A stretch of 48,996 nucleotides of DNA from Senegalimassilia sp003474385 (GTDB lineage: Bacteria > Actinomycetota > Coriobacteriia > Coriobacteriales > Eggerthellaceae), in NCBI RefSeq assembly GCF_003474385.1, contig NZ_QUCY01000020.1, positions 1 to 48,996 of the forward strand, read 5' to 3'. Below, one piece after another: positions 7,767 through 14,902 of this stretch (positions are counted from its first letter, which is position 1; each line of letters begins with the position of its first letter). Made by a program: the position numbers and the translations under genes. The notes beneath the pieces were generated by a model, which was not told the DNA's origin, did not search any database, and saw only the letters and a program-made list of their open reading frames with translations.

Positions 7767-8552
7767 TCAGTGCCTATCGAGGTGATCATGCAAACTCCCA
7801 TCTACGATGCCTTCACCGGCGAACCCGTCCTGCTTGGCGAGACGCTTCGCTCCATCGAGCGCGGCGACCTTGTGCGCGTGGTCGAGCTTGGCCAGGACTG
7901 GCTTGGCGTGCCGACCATCAGGCTTGAAACCATCGACCAGACTCCGTGCGTCGGCCCCTTCATGGGCCAGCTGGTCGAATCGTTCGGCCACCGCTACGGC
8001 TTGGCCATGTACACTCACGCCTAGAACAAGCCCTGCCAGGCTTCCTGCAGCCTCGACGATTGCCGGAACCAGCCCTGCTGCCCCCTTGGCGACTTCAAGG
8101 GCTTTGGCCAGCTTGTCGGCGAAGCCTTGCTCGTCCTTCTCTTCGGCGGCGTCCCGCATGCGCGAAACCGCCAACTCAAGCGCGTCTTTGTCTTCCTGGG
8201 AAAGCGCTGACCCTTGCACGGCTTTCACGGCCATCCTGACGGTGGCACTTGCCGTTGCGGTTGCGGTGCTCGTCGCGCTGGCGGTGACGTTCGTGCCGGG
8301 CGATTGCCGCGTCAACGTTCCGAAGTTCGCCCTCAGCCATCCTCTTGCCGCCTTGACGCCGTTTCTTGACCTGTCGGACAGAATCCAGGCGGCGTTTGTG
8401 CATCGCATCTGGAAGGCAAAGCCCCTCATCTCGTCCATCAGGTCGTCGATGCGCTGCTGCTCTTTGTTCCCGCATTTGCCGGAAAGGATGTACGAGCACT
8501 CGTCGATGAGGTTGTCGATGTGGTACTCGGCTGGGCTCGTGTCTCTTATCAT
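7767..8552 (-). CDS. Abortive-infection-like cargo protein (AbiTii-like layout)
   Basis: Begins MIRDTSPAEYHIDN at 8552; the repressor stop TAA overlaps its ATG (TAATG), so translation is coupled. Of 261 residues, about 1-80 are helical, 86-104 is an alternating Ala/Thr/Ser tract (NVTASATSTATATASATV) and 110-178 is a charged helix followed by a hydrophobic Ala/Gly-rich segment. That order resembles proteins with an alternating-residue spacer before a helical effector, such as AbiTii. Residues after about 177 lie antisense to the gene at 7789-8024 and look unlike the rest, so the native stop may be lost. Family call is tentative. Confidence 0.5.
   Translation of the reverse strand: MIRDTSPAEYHIDNLIDECSYILSGKCGNKEQQRIDDLMDEMRGFAFQMRCTNAAWILSDRSRNGVKAARGWLRANFGTLTRQSPGTNVTASATSTATATASATVRMAVKAVQGSALSQEDKDALELAVSRMRDAAEEKDEQGFADKLAKALEVAKGAAGLVPAIVEAAGSLAGLVLGVSVHGQAVAVAERFDQLAHEGADARSLVDGFKPDGRHAKPVLAKLDHAHKVAALDGAKRLAKQDGFAGEGIVDGSLHDHLDRH
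7789..8024 (+). CDS. Small conserved-looking protein, 78 aa
   Basis: Starts ATG 7789 after GAGGTG and has strongly G/C-ending codons and ordinary protein composition (MQTPIYDAFTGEP, then RSIERGDLVRVVELG). I do not recognise it. It is convergent with, and wholly overlaps, the 3' end of the leftward abortive-infection-like gene; codon use favours this frame over the antisense one. Confidence 0.5.
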
Positions 8553-9229
8553 TAAAACGGCTCCCTTGATTGGAAGTAGGCTACGTGCTCTACGTGGACT
8601 TGGCGGTCGTCCTGGGCCGCTATGTACATGTTCTCGTGGCCGGTATTGTGCGACTCGGGGGATAGAATCAAATCGCCGTTGATCACGGTCATGCGGCGCA
8701 TGATGGAATCGGCCCCGTCGATGGTGGCCACCACGACGTCGCCGCTTTTCGCCGGCACGCCCGGCTGCACGACCGCCACCATGCCGGGAGGGCAGATGCG
8801 GTCCATGCAGTCGCCGTCGACCTCGAGCCCGTAGCTTCCCGGGTCGCGGTCGAGCAGGAACTGCGGCACGAGCACCTCTGGGAACTCGTCGAGCTCCTCG
8901 GGAAGGCACGGCTTGCCGGCGTGCGTGTTGCCGACCAACGGCACCTTCGCCATCGGCGCGCCCTTGGTGGAGAATCGCCCGCTGGGGAAGCGACCGTGTT
9001 CCTTTGCCGCTAAGCCCGCATCGTCAGATAGGGCACCGTCTTCGATGATGTCGCTTTTCGCAATCCTTAATGCCAAAGATATTTTCTCAACGGCGCCCAT
9101 TCTCGGAACAGCGCGTCCGTTTTCCCATTGTGATACGGCCATACTGGACACGCCAGCAAGCCTGCCGAACTCTTCTTGCGTCATCCCCGCAGATCGCCGG
9201 ATGCGCCTGATGTTCTCAGCTATCGTCAT
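8552..9229 (-). CDS. Prophage immunity repressor, HTH plus S24-like domain with altered dyad
   Basis: A 225-residue CI-type repressor. Residues 3-60 are an XRE helix-turn-helix (MTQEEFGRLAGVSSMAVSQW). The C-terminal half is LexA/CI-like: a cleavage-type Ala104-Gly105 in NTHAGKP, then EVDGDCMDR where Cys141 stands in the serine position, then SIMRRM where Arg178 stands in the lysine position. Classical Ser/Lys self-cleavage therefore cannot be assumed. It is divergent from the cro-like gene with a palindromic operator between them, and its stop overlaps the start of the downstream cargo gene. Two 3' copies of it lie further left. Confidence 0.9.
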   Translation of the reverse strand: MTIAENIRRIRRSAGMTQEEFGRLAGVSSMAVSQWENGRAVPRMGAVEKISLALRIAKSDIIEDGALSDDAGLAAKEHGRFPSGRFSTKGAPMAKVPLVGNTHAGKPCLPEELDEFPEVLVPQFLLDRDPGSYGLEVDGDCMDRICPPGMVAVVQPGVPAKSGDVVVATIDGADSIMRRMTVINGDLILSPESHNTGHENMYIAAQDDRQVHVEHVAYFQSREPF

Positions 9230-9283
9230 AGCGCCTCTCTTTGCCGTTTGCTAAAAACTAATTACATTTTACGATAAAAATAC

Positions 9284-9313
9284 TTTACAGGCACTATATG
9301 TTTGACTATAGTG
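9284..9313 (+). promoter_or_regulatory. Early rightward promoter with overlapping operator
   Basis: TTTACA (9284-9289) and TATAGT (9307-9312) are spaced 17 bp. CACTATA (9292-9298) and TATAGTG (9307-9313) form a perfect inverted repeat covering the -10 box, a natural site for the repressor or the Cro-like protein. It drives the gene at 9340 and probably the early region. Confidence 0.65.
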
Positions 9314-9339
9314 GAACCACCACGAAAGGAGGTTAATGG

Positions 9340-9534
9340 ATGGAGTTGTTCGAGGCGCGCAAAGCTGCGCGATACTCGCAAGACGAAGTTGCCGGTAAGC
9401 TGGGCATTTCTCGTCCTACGTATGCCAAGATGGAGAAGGACCCTGGCTCTGTGACGATTGACGATGCAGTAAAGCTGGCAAAGCTTTTCGGAGTAACCGT
9501 TGGCGATATTTTTTTCGCTTCGGACGATAGTTAA
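9340..9534 (+). CDS. Cro-like HTH regulator
   Basis: A 64-residue protein that is essentially one XRE helix-turn-helix (ARYSQDEVAGKLGISRPTYAKME at about 10-32), ending shortly after the last helix, as Cro-type proteins do. AAAGGAGG precedes ATG 9340; a second ATG four bases upstream is out of frame. It is divergent from the repressor and first in the rightward early transcript. Confidence 0.85.
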   Translation: MELFEARKAARYSQDEVAGKLGISRPTYAKMEKDPGSVTIDDAVKLAKLFGVTVGDIFFASDDS

Positions 9535-9766
9535 ACCTATAGTTCGAAAGGCCGGTAAACTCGGCCGAAAAGCCGAAACATCGGGTTGGCTGCTGGGGCG
9601 TGGGCACCGGTTGCCGCCGGGAGCGTGAACACCGACCGGGACGGATGGCGAAGGTTCTCTCCTTTGGTTTGCCATGATGCCCCCTTTGATACGCGTAGCA
9701 CATTGCCAAGAACGCCTGCGCCCCGGCAGCCAGCCCGATGACGAGAACGAGAGAGGAGGGATACGC
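9535..9766. other. Untranslated leader between cro and the next gene
   Basis: No frame here has both a ribosome site and coding character. Short complementary pieces (ggccggtaaactcggcc; cggccgaaaagccg) could fold. It may be leader RNA of the early transcript. Confidence 0.35.
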
Positions 9767-10096
9767 ATGGATGCGAGCATGGAGGAGGTCGTCGTGATCG
9801 CGCGCGAGCTCGTCGCCGCGGCCGAGAAGCTGCTCGAGTGCGCCGCCACGGCCGAGTCGAGGCCGGACGCTGGCCAGCTGACGGGGCTTCGCCGCATGGC
9901 CGTCGAGGCCAAGCTTCCCGACAAGCCGTACTACACGATAGCCGAGATCGCCGAGGCGACGGGAATCCCCCGGACGACGCTCGACGTCGAGCGCAGGGCA
10001 GGCAGACTCAAGTCGTTCCTGCCCGACGGGCAGCAGAGGGGAATCCTCGTCAAGTGCGACTGGTTCGACGCATGGATGAGGGCCGGATGCCGATGA
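9767..10096 (+). CDS. Small HTH protein, excisionase/MerR-like
   Basis: A 109-residue protein. The first 45 residues are an acidic helix; residues 55-108 read YYTIAEIAEATGIPRTTLDV, then RRAGRL and KCDWFDAWM, the winged-HTH pattern of MerR/excisionase-like DNA-binding proteins. ATG 9767 is chosen over upstream in-frame starts because GAGAGGAGGG lies just before it. Its place after cro suits an early regulator or a recombination directionality factor; I cannot choose between these. Confidence 0.65.
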   Translation: MDASMEEVVVIARELVAAAEKLLECAATAESRPDAGQLTGLRRMAVEAKLPDKPYYTIAEIAEATGIPRTTLDVERRAGRLKSFLPDGQQRGILVKCDWFDAWMRAGCR

Positions 10097-10396
10097 GGCG
10101 GCGCTAGCGGCTGGCTGGCTTGCCAGCGCGGCCGTAGAGAACCGGCATAGCCGGGCGACCTTGAGAATCGGATAGGACGCGATGATGAGACGATGCGGAG
10201 CCACCCGCAAGGCCCGAGCGGTTCACGTGGGCCTCGTGCTCAAAAATTCGGCCAAAAAGACCACCCCCTAACGCTAGAGGTTTTTTTGAGGCACACCCGA
10301 ATCATAGCATCAGGCGCTTCGCCGCCGAAGGGATCATCGCGCCCTATCCGGTTCTCGGGACGGAACCGGCATCAAGGGCAACGAGAAAGGATTGGA
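10097..10396. other. Intergenic stretch, no gene seen
   Basis: The 300 bases between the HTH gene and the small membrane peptide gene contain a candidate terminator (10265-10287) and no open frame with coding character. Confidence 0.5.
10265..10287 (+). terminator. Candidate intrinsic terminator
   Basis: CCCCTA and TAGAGG pair with one mismatch around ACGC, followed by seven T. It would separate the cro unit from the ssb unit or allow antitermination control. Confidence 0.5.
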
Positions 10397-10561
10397 ATGC
10401 GAGGGAATAAAAAATGCGCGCCGTGTCTGCAAACGTGGGCGCGCAAGGCTCTAGATAAAGCCGTCTGCATTATAGCAGACGGAAACGCGGGATACGCGGC
10501 GTTCGGCGCGATGCTCGTGGCGTGGGTTGCCGTCATGACCGTCTACGCCTGCATCTGGTAG
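10397..10561 (+). CDS. Small single-span membrane peptide, 54 aa
   Basis: Starts ATG 10397 after GAGAAAGGA. A basic, cysteine-containing N-terminus (CAPC at about 7-10) is followed by a hydrophobic segment at about 33-52 (FGAMLVAWVAVMTVYA). It sits 9 bp before ssb. Function unknown; small early-phage membrane proteins often act in host takeover or exclusion, but nothing specific is visible. Confidence 0.55.
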   Translation: MRGNKKCAPCLQTWARKALDKAVCIIADGNAGYAAFGAMLVAWVAVMTVYACIW

Positions 10562-10570
10562 GAGGGCGAT

Positions 10571-10999
10571 ATGTCTATCAACCGAGTTGCCATCAGCGGC
10601 AACCTGACGCGCGACGCGGAGCTGCGCACCACGCAGGGCGGCATGTCCATCCTGGACTTCGGCGTGGCGGTCAACGACCGCCGCAAGAACCAGCAGACCG
10701 GCGAATGGGAGGACTGCCCGAACTTCGTGGACTGCACCGTGTTCGGCACCCGCGGCGAGAAGCTGCAGCCGTACCTGACCAAGGGCTCGAAGGTGGCCCT
10801 GGAGGGCAAGCTGCGCTACAGATCCTGGGAGAGCGGCGGCCAGCGCAGAAGCAAGCTCGGCGTGATCGTCGACGACCTCGAGTTCATGAGCAGCCGCCGA
10901 GACGACGCGGGCTCCGGCTATGCGCCGCGGCCCGTCCCGGCGGCGGACCCGGCCATCGACGCGGCCGCTTCGGTCTACGACGAGGATATTCCGTTTTAG
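10571..10999 (+). CDS. ssb: Single-stranded DNA-binding protein
   Basis: A 142-residue SSB: OB-fold from SINRVAISGNLTRDAELR through about residue 110, a short Pro/Ala-rich linker, and the acidic tip DEDIPF at 137-142 that recruits host replication and repair proteins. GGAGGG precedes ATG 10571. It heads the early replication/recombination block. Confidence 0.95.
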   Translation: MSINRVAISGNLTRDAELRTTQGGMSILDFGVAVNDRRKNQQTGEWEDCPNFVDCTVFGTRGEKLQPYLTKGSKVALEGKLRYRSWESGGQRRSKLGVIVDDLEFMSSRRDDAGSGYAPRPVPAADPAIDAAASVYDEDIPF

Positions 11000-11014
11000 A
11001 GATAGGCGGGTTTC

Positions 11015-11242
11015 ATGAGCGAGCAGAGGCTGCGGGCCGCGCAGGAGTCCTGCGCAAAGGCGCTGCGGGAGATGTGGGAGCGCGAGGGCGTGGTCGATCC
11101 GCCCGAGCCGCCCAGGCACTACGTCGTGACGTTCGACTGCGTGCCGAGCGTGGCCGAGCGGGTCATGCAGTACATCGCCGAGCAGCCCACCGCGAACCGC
11201 AGCTTCCGCCGCTACGAGATGCCCGCGCAGAGGAGGCAGTGA
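11015..11242 (+). CDS. Hypothetical early phage protein, 75 aa
   Basis: Starts ATG 11015, 15 bp after ssb, with a weak GGCGGG upstream. It has a helical charged N-terminus and a segment HYVVTFDCVPSVAERVMQYI with alternating hydrophobics, suggesting a small alpha/beta protein. Its stop overlaps the next start (TGATG), so the two are coupled. Not recognised. Confidence 0.6.
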   Translation: MSEQRLRAAQESCAKALREMWEREGVVDPPEPPRHYVVTFDCVPSVAERVMQYIAEQPTANRSFRRYEMPAQRRQ

Positions 11243-11853
11243 TGGCCGACGAGATGCGGCGCTTCCAGTTCTGGGAGAACTTTTACATGCCGCTGAGAAG
11301 GATCAAGGACCGCTCAGCGCGCGCCGAGCTCGCGCTGAAGATTCTCGAGGCGGCGTTCGAGGACGAGCCGCCCGAGTTCGACGACATGGAGGGCCTCGTG
11401 GCCGACACCATCGTCCCGCTCATCCAGCGCGACATGGAGACGCCCAAGGGCGGAAGGGGCAACAAAACCGCTTCCAAAACCTCGCGGAAACCTGCGAGGA
11501 AAGCTAGCGAAAACGTTTCGGAAACCACTTCGGAAACCACTTTAGAAACCGGTTCCGAAAGTGGTTTATCGGACCCCTTTAAAGCAAAGCAAAGCGAAGC
11601 TGAAGCTTTGCTTCCTGAAGAAGCAAAGCTATCAGCGAGCGCTTCTGCGCACCGCGCAGCTGCGGCATGCGCCGCGCAGCGCGCAGAAGGCGCGGGCCAG
11701 GCTGGGCCTGGCTGGGAGAGGACCGGGAGCCGCTGCCGCAAGTGCAGGCGGCATATGCTCAAGGCCCCGAACGGCACGATGGCGTGCCCCGGGTGCGAGC
11801 CGGAGCTGACGGGATCGCCCGCGCCCGGATTCGCCGAGGCGGGCGCGGCATGA
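11242..11853 (+). CDS. DUF6291-like phage protein with C-terminal zinc ribbon
   Basis: 203 residues. Residues 1-75 (FWENFYMPLRRIKDRSARAE, then a helical acidic part) resemble DUF6291, a domain found beside phage replication genes. A low-complexity linker follows with SETTSETTLETGSESG-type repeats, and the C-terminus has a CRKC...CPGC zinc ribbon at about 173-190. The linker DNA holds AAACCACTTT and AAAGTGGTTT (near 11534-11567) as a 10-bp inverted repeat. ATG 11242 overlaps the previous stop. A replication-initiation role is possible but not shown. Confidence 0.6.
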   Translation: MADEMRRFQFWENFYMPLRRIKDRSARAELALKILEAAFEDEPPEFDDMEGLVADTIVPLIQRDMETPKGGRGNKTASKTSRKPARKASENVSETTSETTLETGSESGLSDPFKAKQSEAEALLPEEAKLSASASAHRAAAACAAQRAEGAGQAGPGWERTGSRCRKCRRHMLKAPNGTMACPGCEPELTGSPAPGFAEAGAA

Positions 11854-11999
11854 GCGCCGAGGACCTGCGCCTCGCGGCGTGGGCGGCCGACGCCTGGGTG
11901 GTGTACATGCCGCCGACGCTTCAGGACAGCGCCGCGGGCATCCACGGCCGCTACGTCACGGTGCTGCTGCCTCCCGTCCAGGGAGGGGCGCGGCCGTGA
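11850..11999 (+). CDS. Very small phage protein, 49 aa
   Basis: ATG 11850 overlaps the preceding stop (ATGA). It encodes MSAEDLRLAAWAADAWVVYM and ends KGGARP-like at GGARP. Tight coupling on both sides (next start GTG 11996) supports it; no family is recognised. Confidence 0.5.
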   Translation: MSAEDLRLAAWAADAWVVYMPPTLQDSAAGIHGRYVTVLLPPVQGGARP

Positions 12000-12226
12000 G
12001 GTCCGAGCTTCCAGGCCAGCTCGGGCTCTTCTCCGCGCCGGAGCCTGGCTGCTGCTCGCACGAGACGGACCGATACGGCACCAAAACCGAGTGCGCATGG
12101 GCCGGCAGGCCGGTGTGGACCAACTGCCGCGAGGTCGGCGAGTGCACATGGGACACGACGAAGGGGCGCGGGGCCGCGGAGGCTCCCGGGCCCGATGACG
12201 AACAAGGAGAGACATGGCAACCGTAG
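11996..12226 (+). CDS. Small cysteine-rich phage protein, 76 aa
   Basis: GTG 11996 overlaps the previous stop (GTGA). It has six or so cysteines (CCSHETDRYG, TECAW, TNCREVGECTW), likely metal-binding. It overlaps the next gene's start by 13 bp. Small cysteine-rich proteins of this type are common between ssb and nuclease genes in phages; function unknown. Confidence 0.55.
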   Translation: MRSELPGQLGLFSAPEPGCCSHETDRYGTKTECAWAGRPVWTNCREVGECTWDTTKGRGAAEAPGPDDEQGETWQP

Positions 12227-12822
12227 CAATCGAGATCACGTTCACGGAAGAGGTGCTCGGCTCATCGCCGAACACCAAGGAGATCTACAGCGAGTTCATC
12301 GCATCCAAGGCGCCGGACGCCGCGAGCGTCGCCGACGAGGTGGAGGCGGTGGGCGCCGACGAGGTGACCGAGAAGGGGACCACCGTGTTCCCGCGCAACG
12401 ACGACGGAGAGCCCGTCATCTGGGATTACCAGCTGAAGGGCTTCATGAAGGACGCGTGCGGCGCGCTTCGCCGCGTGCCGGGCACGCTGTCGAGCAAGTG
12501 CAAGGCCTACAAGAAGGTCATCGACGGCACGATCTTCATCAAGGAGCGCTCGGTCCCGTTCCAGCTGCCCGACGGCGGCGAGGTCGGCATCTGCGAGCGC
12601 CCGCTGAGGGCCGACACCCCGCAGGGGGCGCGCGTGGCCCTGGCTCGCTCCGAGACCGTGCCCGCCGGCACGAAGATACGCTTCACGCTGGTGGTCATGA
12701 ACAAGTCGGACTGGCCGCTCGTGCAGGAATGGCTCGACTACGGCCAGTTCCGCGGCATCGGCCAGTGGCGCAACAGCGGCAAGGGACGCTTCGAGTGGAC
12801 CGACGGCTCCGAGCCGGAGTAG
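12214..12822 (+). CDS. Conserved phage protein of unknown function (202 aa)
   Basis: Starts ATG 12214 after AAGGAGAGAC. The protein is soluble with alternating strands and helices (VAIEITFTEEVLGSSPNTKE; VIWDYQLKGFMKDACGALRR; DYGQFRGIGQWRNSGKGRFE). The composition and the GIGQWRNSGKG end suggest an intact conserved domain; I recall similar proteins in gut phages but cannot name a function. It is immediately followed by the degenerate repeat tract, which may be linked to it. Confidence 0.7.
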   Translation: MATVAIEITFTEEVLGSSPNTKEIYSEFIASKAPDAASVADEVEAVGADEVTEKGTTVFPRNDDGEPVIWDYQLKGFMKDACGALRRVPGTLSSKCKAYKKVIDGTIFIKERSVPFQLPDGGEVGICERPLRADTPQGARVALARSETVPAGTKIRFTLVVMNKSDWPLVQEWLDYGQFRGIGQWRNSGKGRFEWTDGSEPE

Positions 12823-13535
12823 CGACGGCTTAGCGGAGCGTTGCGACGTAGCGCGACGGAATAGCGTAGCGCGGCATTGAGCGCGATGCGACGGCACCGC
12901 GACGATGTGGGCGGCAAAGGATTTGCGTGGCTTGGCCGAGCATCGCGATGGCGCTGAGGTGAAGGGCGTTGCAGAGGAAGCGCTTTGATTTGCTCAGGTA
13001 GGCGACGGAAGAGAAGAGCATGGCGTCGCGCAGCCCGGCGACGGAGAAGCCCGGCTAAGCCGAGAGCTGCGAAGGAAGAGATTTGCTTTGCCCGGCGACG
13101 CGATGGAAATGCACGGCTGAGCCTAGATCGGCGAAGGAAGAGCAACGCTGTGAAGCGATTGGCAAAGGAGCAGCAAGGAAACGAACGGCCCCGCGAAGGA
13201 CCGGCAACGAACCGATACGCAGCGGCATTGGGTAGCTCGGCCATGAGGAGCCAGGAACGGCCACGGCACTGCGGAGCAAAGCGACGCGACGCGACGGCGA
13301 AGCAAAGCCGCGGCATGCAACGGCGATGGACCGATACGGGCAGCGAAGGTTTGGCTTTGAGGTGCGCCGCAAGGCGAAGGCAAAGCGAAGCAAGGCATGG
13401 CGAAGGCATAGCGAAGCGTGGCAAGGCGAAGGCAAAGCTCCTCCGAGATTTGCCGGGCGACGGCTTTGAAATGCAATATCACGCGACGGCGTAGCCCCGC
13501 GCGACAGCGCAAGGGAAAGGCAGAGCATAGCAGCG
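12823..13535. repeat. Degenerate GC-purine short-repeat tract, non-coding
   Basis: About 700 bp built from endlessly varied 5-7-mers of the form GCRNNG (gcgaag, gcaaag, gcgatg, gcgtag, gcgacg, gcggag), densest at 13365-13440 (gcgaaggcaaagcgaagc and close variants). Longer imperfect units also recur, for example cccggcgacg...gcgaaggaagag near 13037 and 13099, and gagatttgc near 13077 and 13445. Open frames exist on both strands only because stops are rare in such sequence; their products are Arg/Ala/Lys or Leu/Phe/Ala low-complexity. Not CRISPR: there are no fixed repeats or unique spacers. Confidence 0.75.
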
Positions 13536-13757
13536 TACGCGGACTCTAAGTGAGGCGTGCGCCGGGAGCCTGGACGCGGGCATGCAGGATGGCGGAGGGG
13601 CCGGACCTGCGAACAGGGCAGCGGGCGGTGACGGCAAGCGAGCCGCCCGCGTAAGACCCACGCAACATCGGGGGCGTTGCGGCCGACCAACCTAGGCCAT
13701 TGCGCGAACGCGCCCCCGGCCATTTTCGAAACCGACAACAGAATCAAGGAGGAAGCC
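13536..13757. other. Leader before the zinc-ribbon/MazG gene
   Basis: GC-rich bases after the repeat tract with no convincing gene; gcgggcggtgacggcaagc and gagccgcccgc (about 13623-13652) can pair. A strong CAAGGAGGAA ribosome site at the end serves 13758. Confidence 0.4.
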
Positions 13758-14189
13758 ATGAGCGGAAAGCTGGAGCCATGTCCGTTTTGCGGGAGCGAGA
13801 ACGTTCGTTTCGAGAGCGGGAAGCATGCGGTCGTCTGCATGCGCTGCAAGGCTAGAGGATGCATTGCGCCGACTGAAGATGCATCGCGAGATATGTGGAA
13901 CGACCGAGTCCGCGATGACCATGCCGGGCTAGCGCGCGTCAACATCGGCGAGGTCGCGACCTTTCCCGGCGCGAAGCCGGACAAGGCGCAGGCGCTCAAG
14001 GTGCTCGAAGAAGCCGCCGAGGTGTTCGGCGCATGGCAGGCGTTCGACGATTACGAGCTTCTTTACGAATGCGCCGACGTGATCCAAGCCACGTGCAACC
14101 TTGTCGCGGCGTTTGGCGTCTCCGACTTCGCGCCGTACATGGAGGAGTGCCGGATGCGCAACGAGGAGAGGGGGCGTTTCGATGGCTAG
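13758..14189 (+). CDS. Lar-like zinc ribbon fused to a MazG-like domain
   Basis: 143 residues. The N-terminus is a Lar/restriction-alleviation-type zinc ribbon (PCPFCGSENV with Cys8/Cys11 and Cys27/Cys30; then DMWNDRV). From about 75 on it has the MazG metal motif: E85-x-x-E88 in EEAAEVFGAW and E104-x-x-D107 in ECADVIQ, predicting an all-alpha NTP pyrophosphohydrolase. ATG 13758 follows CAAGGAGGAA. It could adjust nucleotide pools or counter host defence; the fusion is notable. Confidence 0.75.
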   Translation: MSGKLEPCPFCGSENVRFESGKHAVVCMRCKARGCIAPTEDASRDMWNDRVRDDHAGLARVNIGEVATFPGAKPDKAQALKVLEEAAEVFGAWQAFDDYELLYECADVIQATCNLVAAFGVSDFAPYMEECRMRNEERGRFDG

Positions 14190-14231
14190 CAACGAAGAAA
14201 ACCCGGAATGCGGAGCGGAGGTGGTGGATGA

Positions 14232-14723
14232 ATGAACAACCGCGCAGAGATAACCGCCGAGCTTTCCGAAAAGGTGCTCAAGAAGCTGAGGAAAGAGTTC
14301 TTGCTCGTGTCGAGCGAGGTATGGGTCGACGAGAGACACAGGGTCGATTTCATCGCATATGGCATCGGAAGCGGGTATGCGAACGCAAGTGTTGAACGCG
14401 GCACGTTCTGCTTCGTAGAGGTTAAGTCGTGCATGGACGATTTTAAGAGCGGCCATGGGCTCACGTTCGAGGGCGACGAAAATTGGATGGTTTGCCCGAG
14501 AAGCCTCGCCGATGCGCTGTACGAAAAGCGGCAGCTTCCGAGACATTGCAAGGTGATTTGCCCGGATGCCGCAGGCAGGCTGCGCATCGCGTATGACTTG
14601 AGCGACAAGTGGCAAAGCTTCAGGAAACTCTCGACTGCCGCGCTCTTACTTCAGATGGTGACGGATAGCGCCGAGTCATGGCGCGCTACGAGGGAAGTTT
14701 TTTATGGGGAGGTCGAGGAATGA
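14232..14723 (+). CDS. PD-(D/E)XK nuclease-like (MmcB-type) protein
   Basis: 163 residues. The core pattern RVDFIAYG (Asp39) followed by TFCFVEVKSCMDDF (Glu63-x-Lys65) is the D...ExK signature of PD-(D/E)XK nucleases such as MmcB-like repair proteins. Start ATG 14232 lies after GGAGGTGG. Its end overlaps the next start. It is probably a DNA-processing enzyme of the early region; the DNA structure it would cut is unknown. Confidence 0.75.
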   Translation: MNNRAEITAELSEKVLKKLRKEFLLVSSEVWVDERHRVDFIAYGIGSGYANASVERGTFCFVEVKSCMDDFKSGHGLTFEGDENWMVCPRSLADALYEKRQLPRHCKVICPDAAGRLRIAYDLSDKWQSFRKLSTAALLLQMVTDSAESWRATREVFYGEVEE

Positions 14724-14902
14724 AGATCAAACCTTGCCCATTCTGCGGCGGCAAAGCATGGGCGTATAGCGGAAGCACCTATCACTTCGAATCTGGTTTT
14801 GGGTGGATTTGCGCATGCAAAGCGTGCGATGCACAGGGCGAAATCGGGAAGACGAAAGCGGAAGCGATTAAGGACTGGAACAGAAGGGTTGAAAAGGAAT
14901 GA
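14720..14902 (+). CDS. Lar-family zinc-ribbon protein
   Basis: A 60-residue protein starting KIKPCPFCGGKAWAY with a second pair CACKACDAQG and the typical end AIKDWNRRVEKE. Lar of phage Rac eases type I restriction; many phage paralogues are annotated this way without test. ATG 14720 overlaps the nuclease stop, and its own stop overlaps the next start (ATGA). Confidence 0.8.
   Translation: MKIKPCPFCGGKAWAYSGSTYHFESGFGWICACKACDAQGEIGKTKAEAIKDWNRRVEKE

Noticed and set aside
12985..13494. Open frame through the repeat tract (basic, 169 aa)
   Set aside because: Product is Arg/Ala/Lys low complexity, equally long frames exist on the other strand, and there is no ribosome site; stops are simply rare in this word texture.
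12823..13535. CRISPR array
   Set aside because: No constant-length repeat separated by unique spacers and no cas genes.
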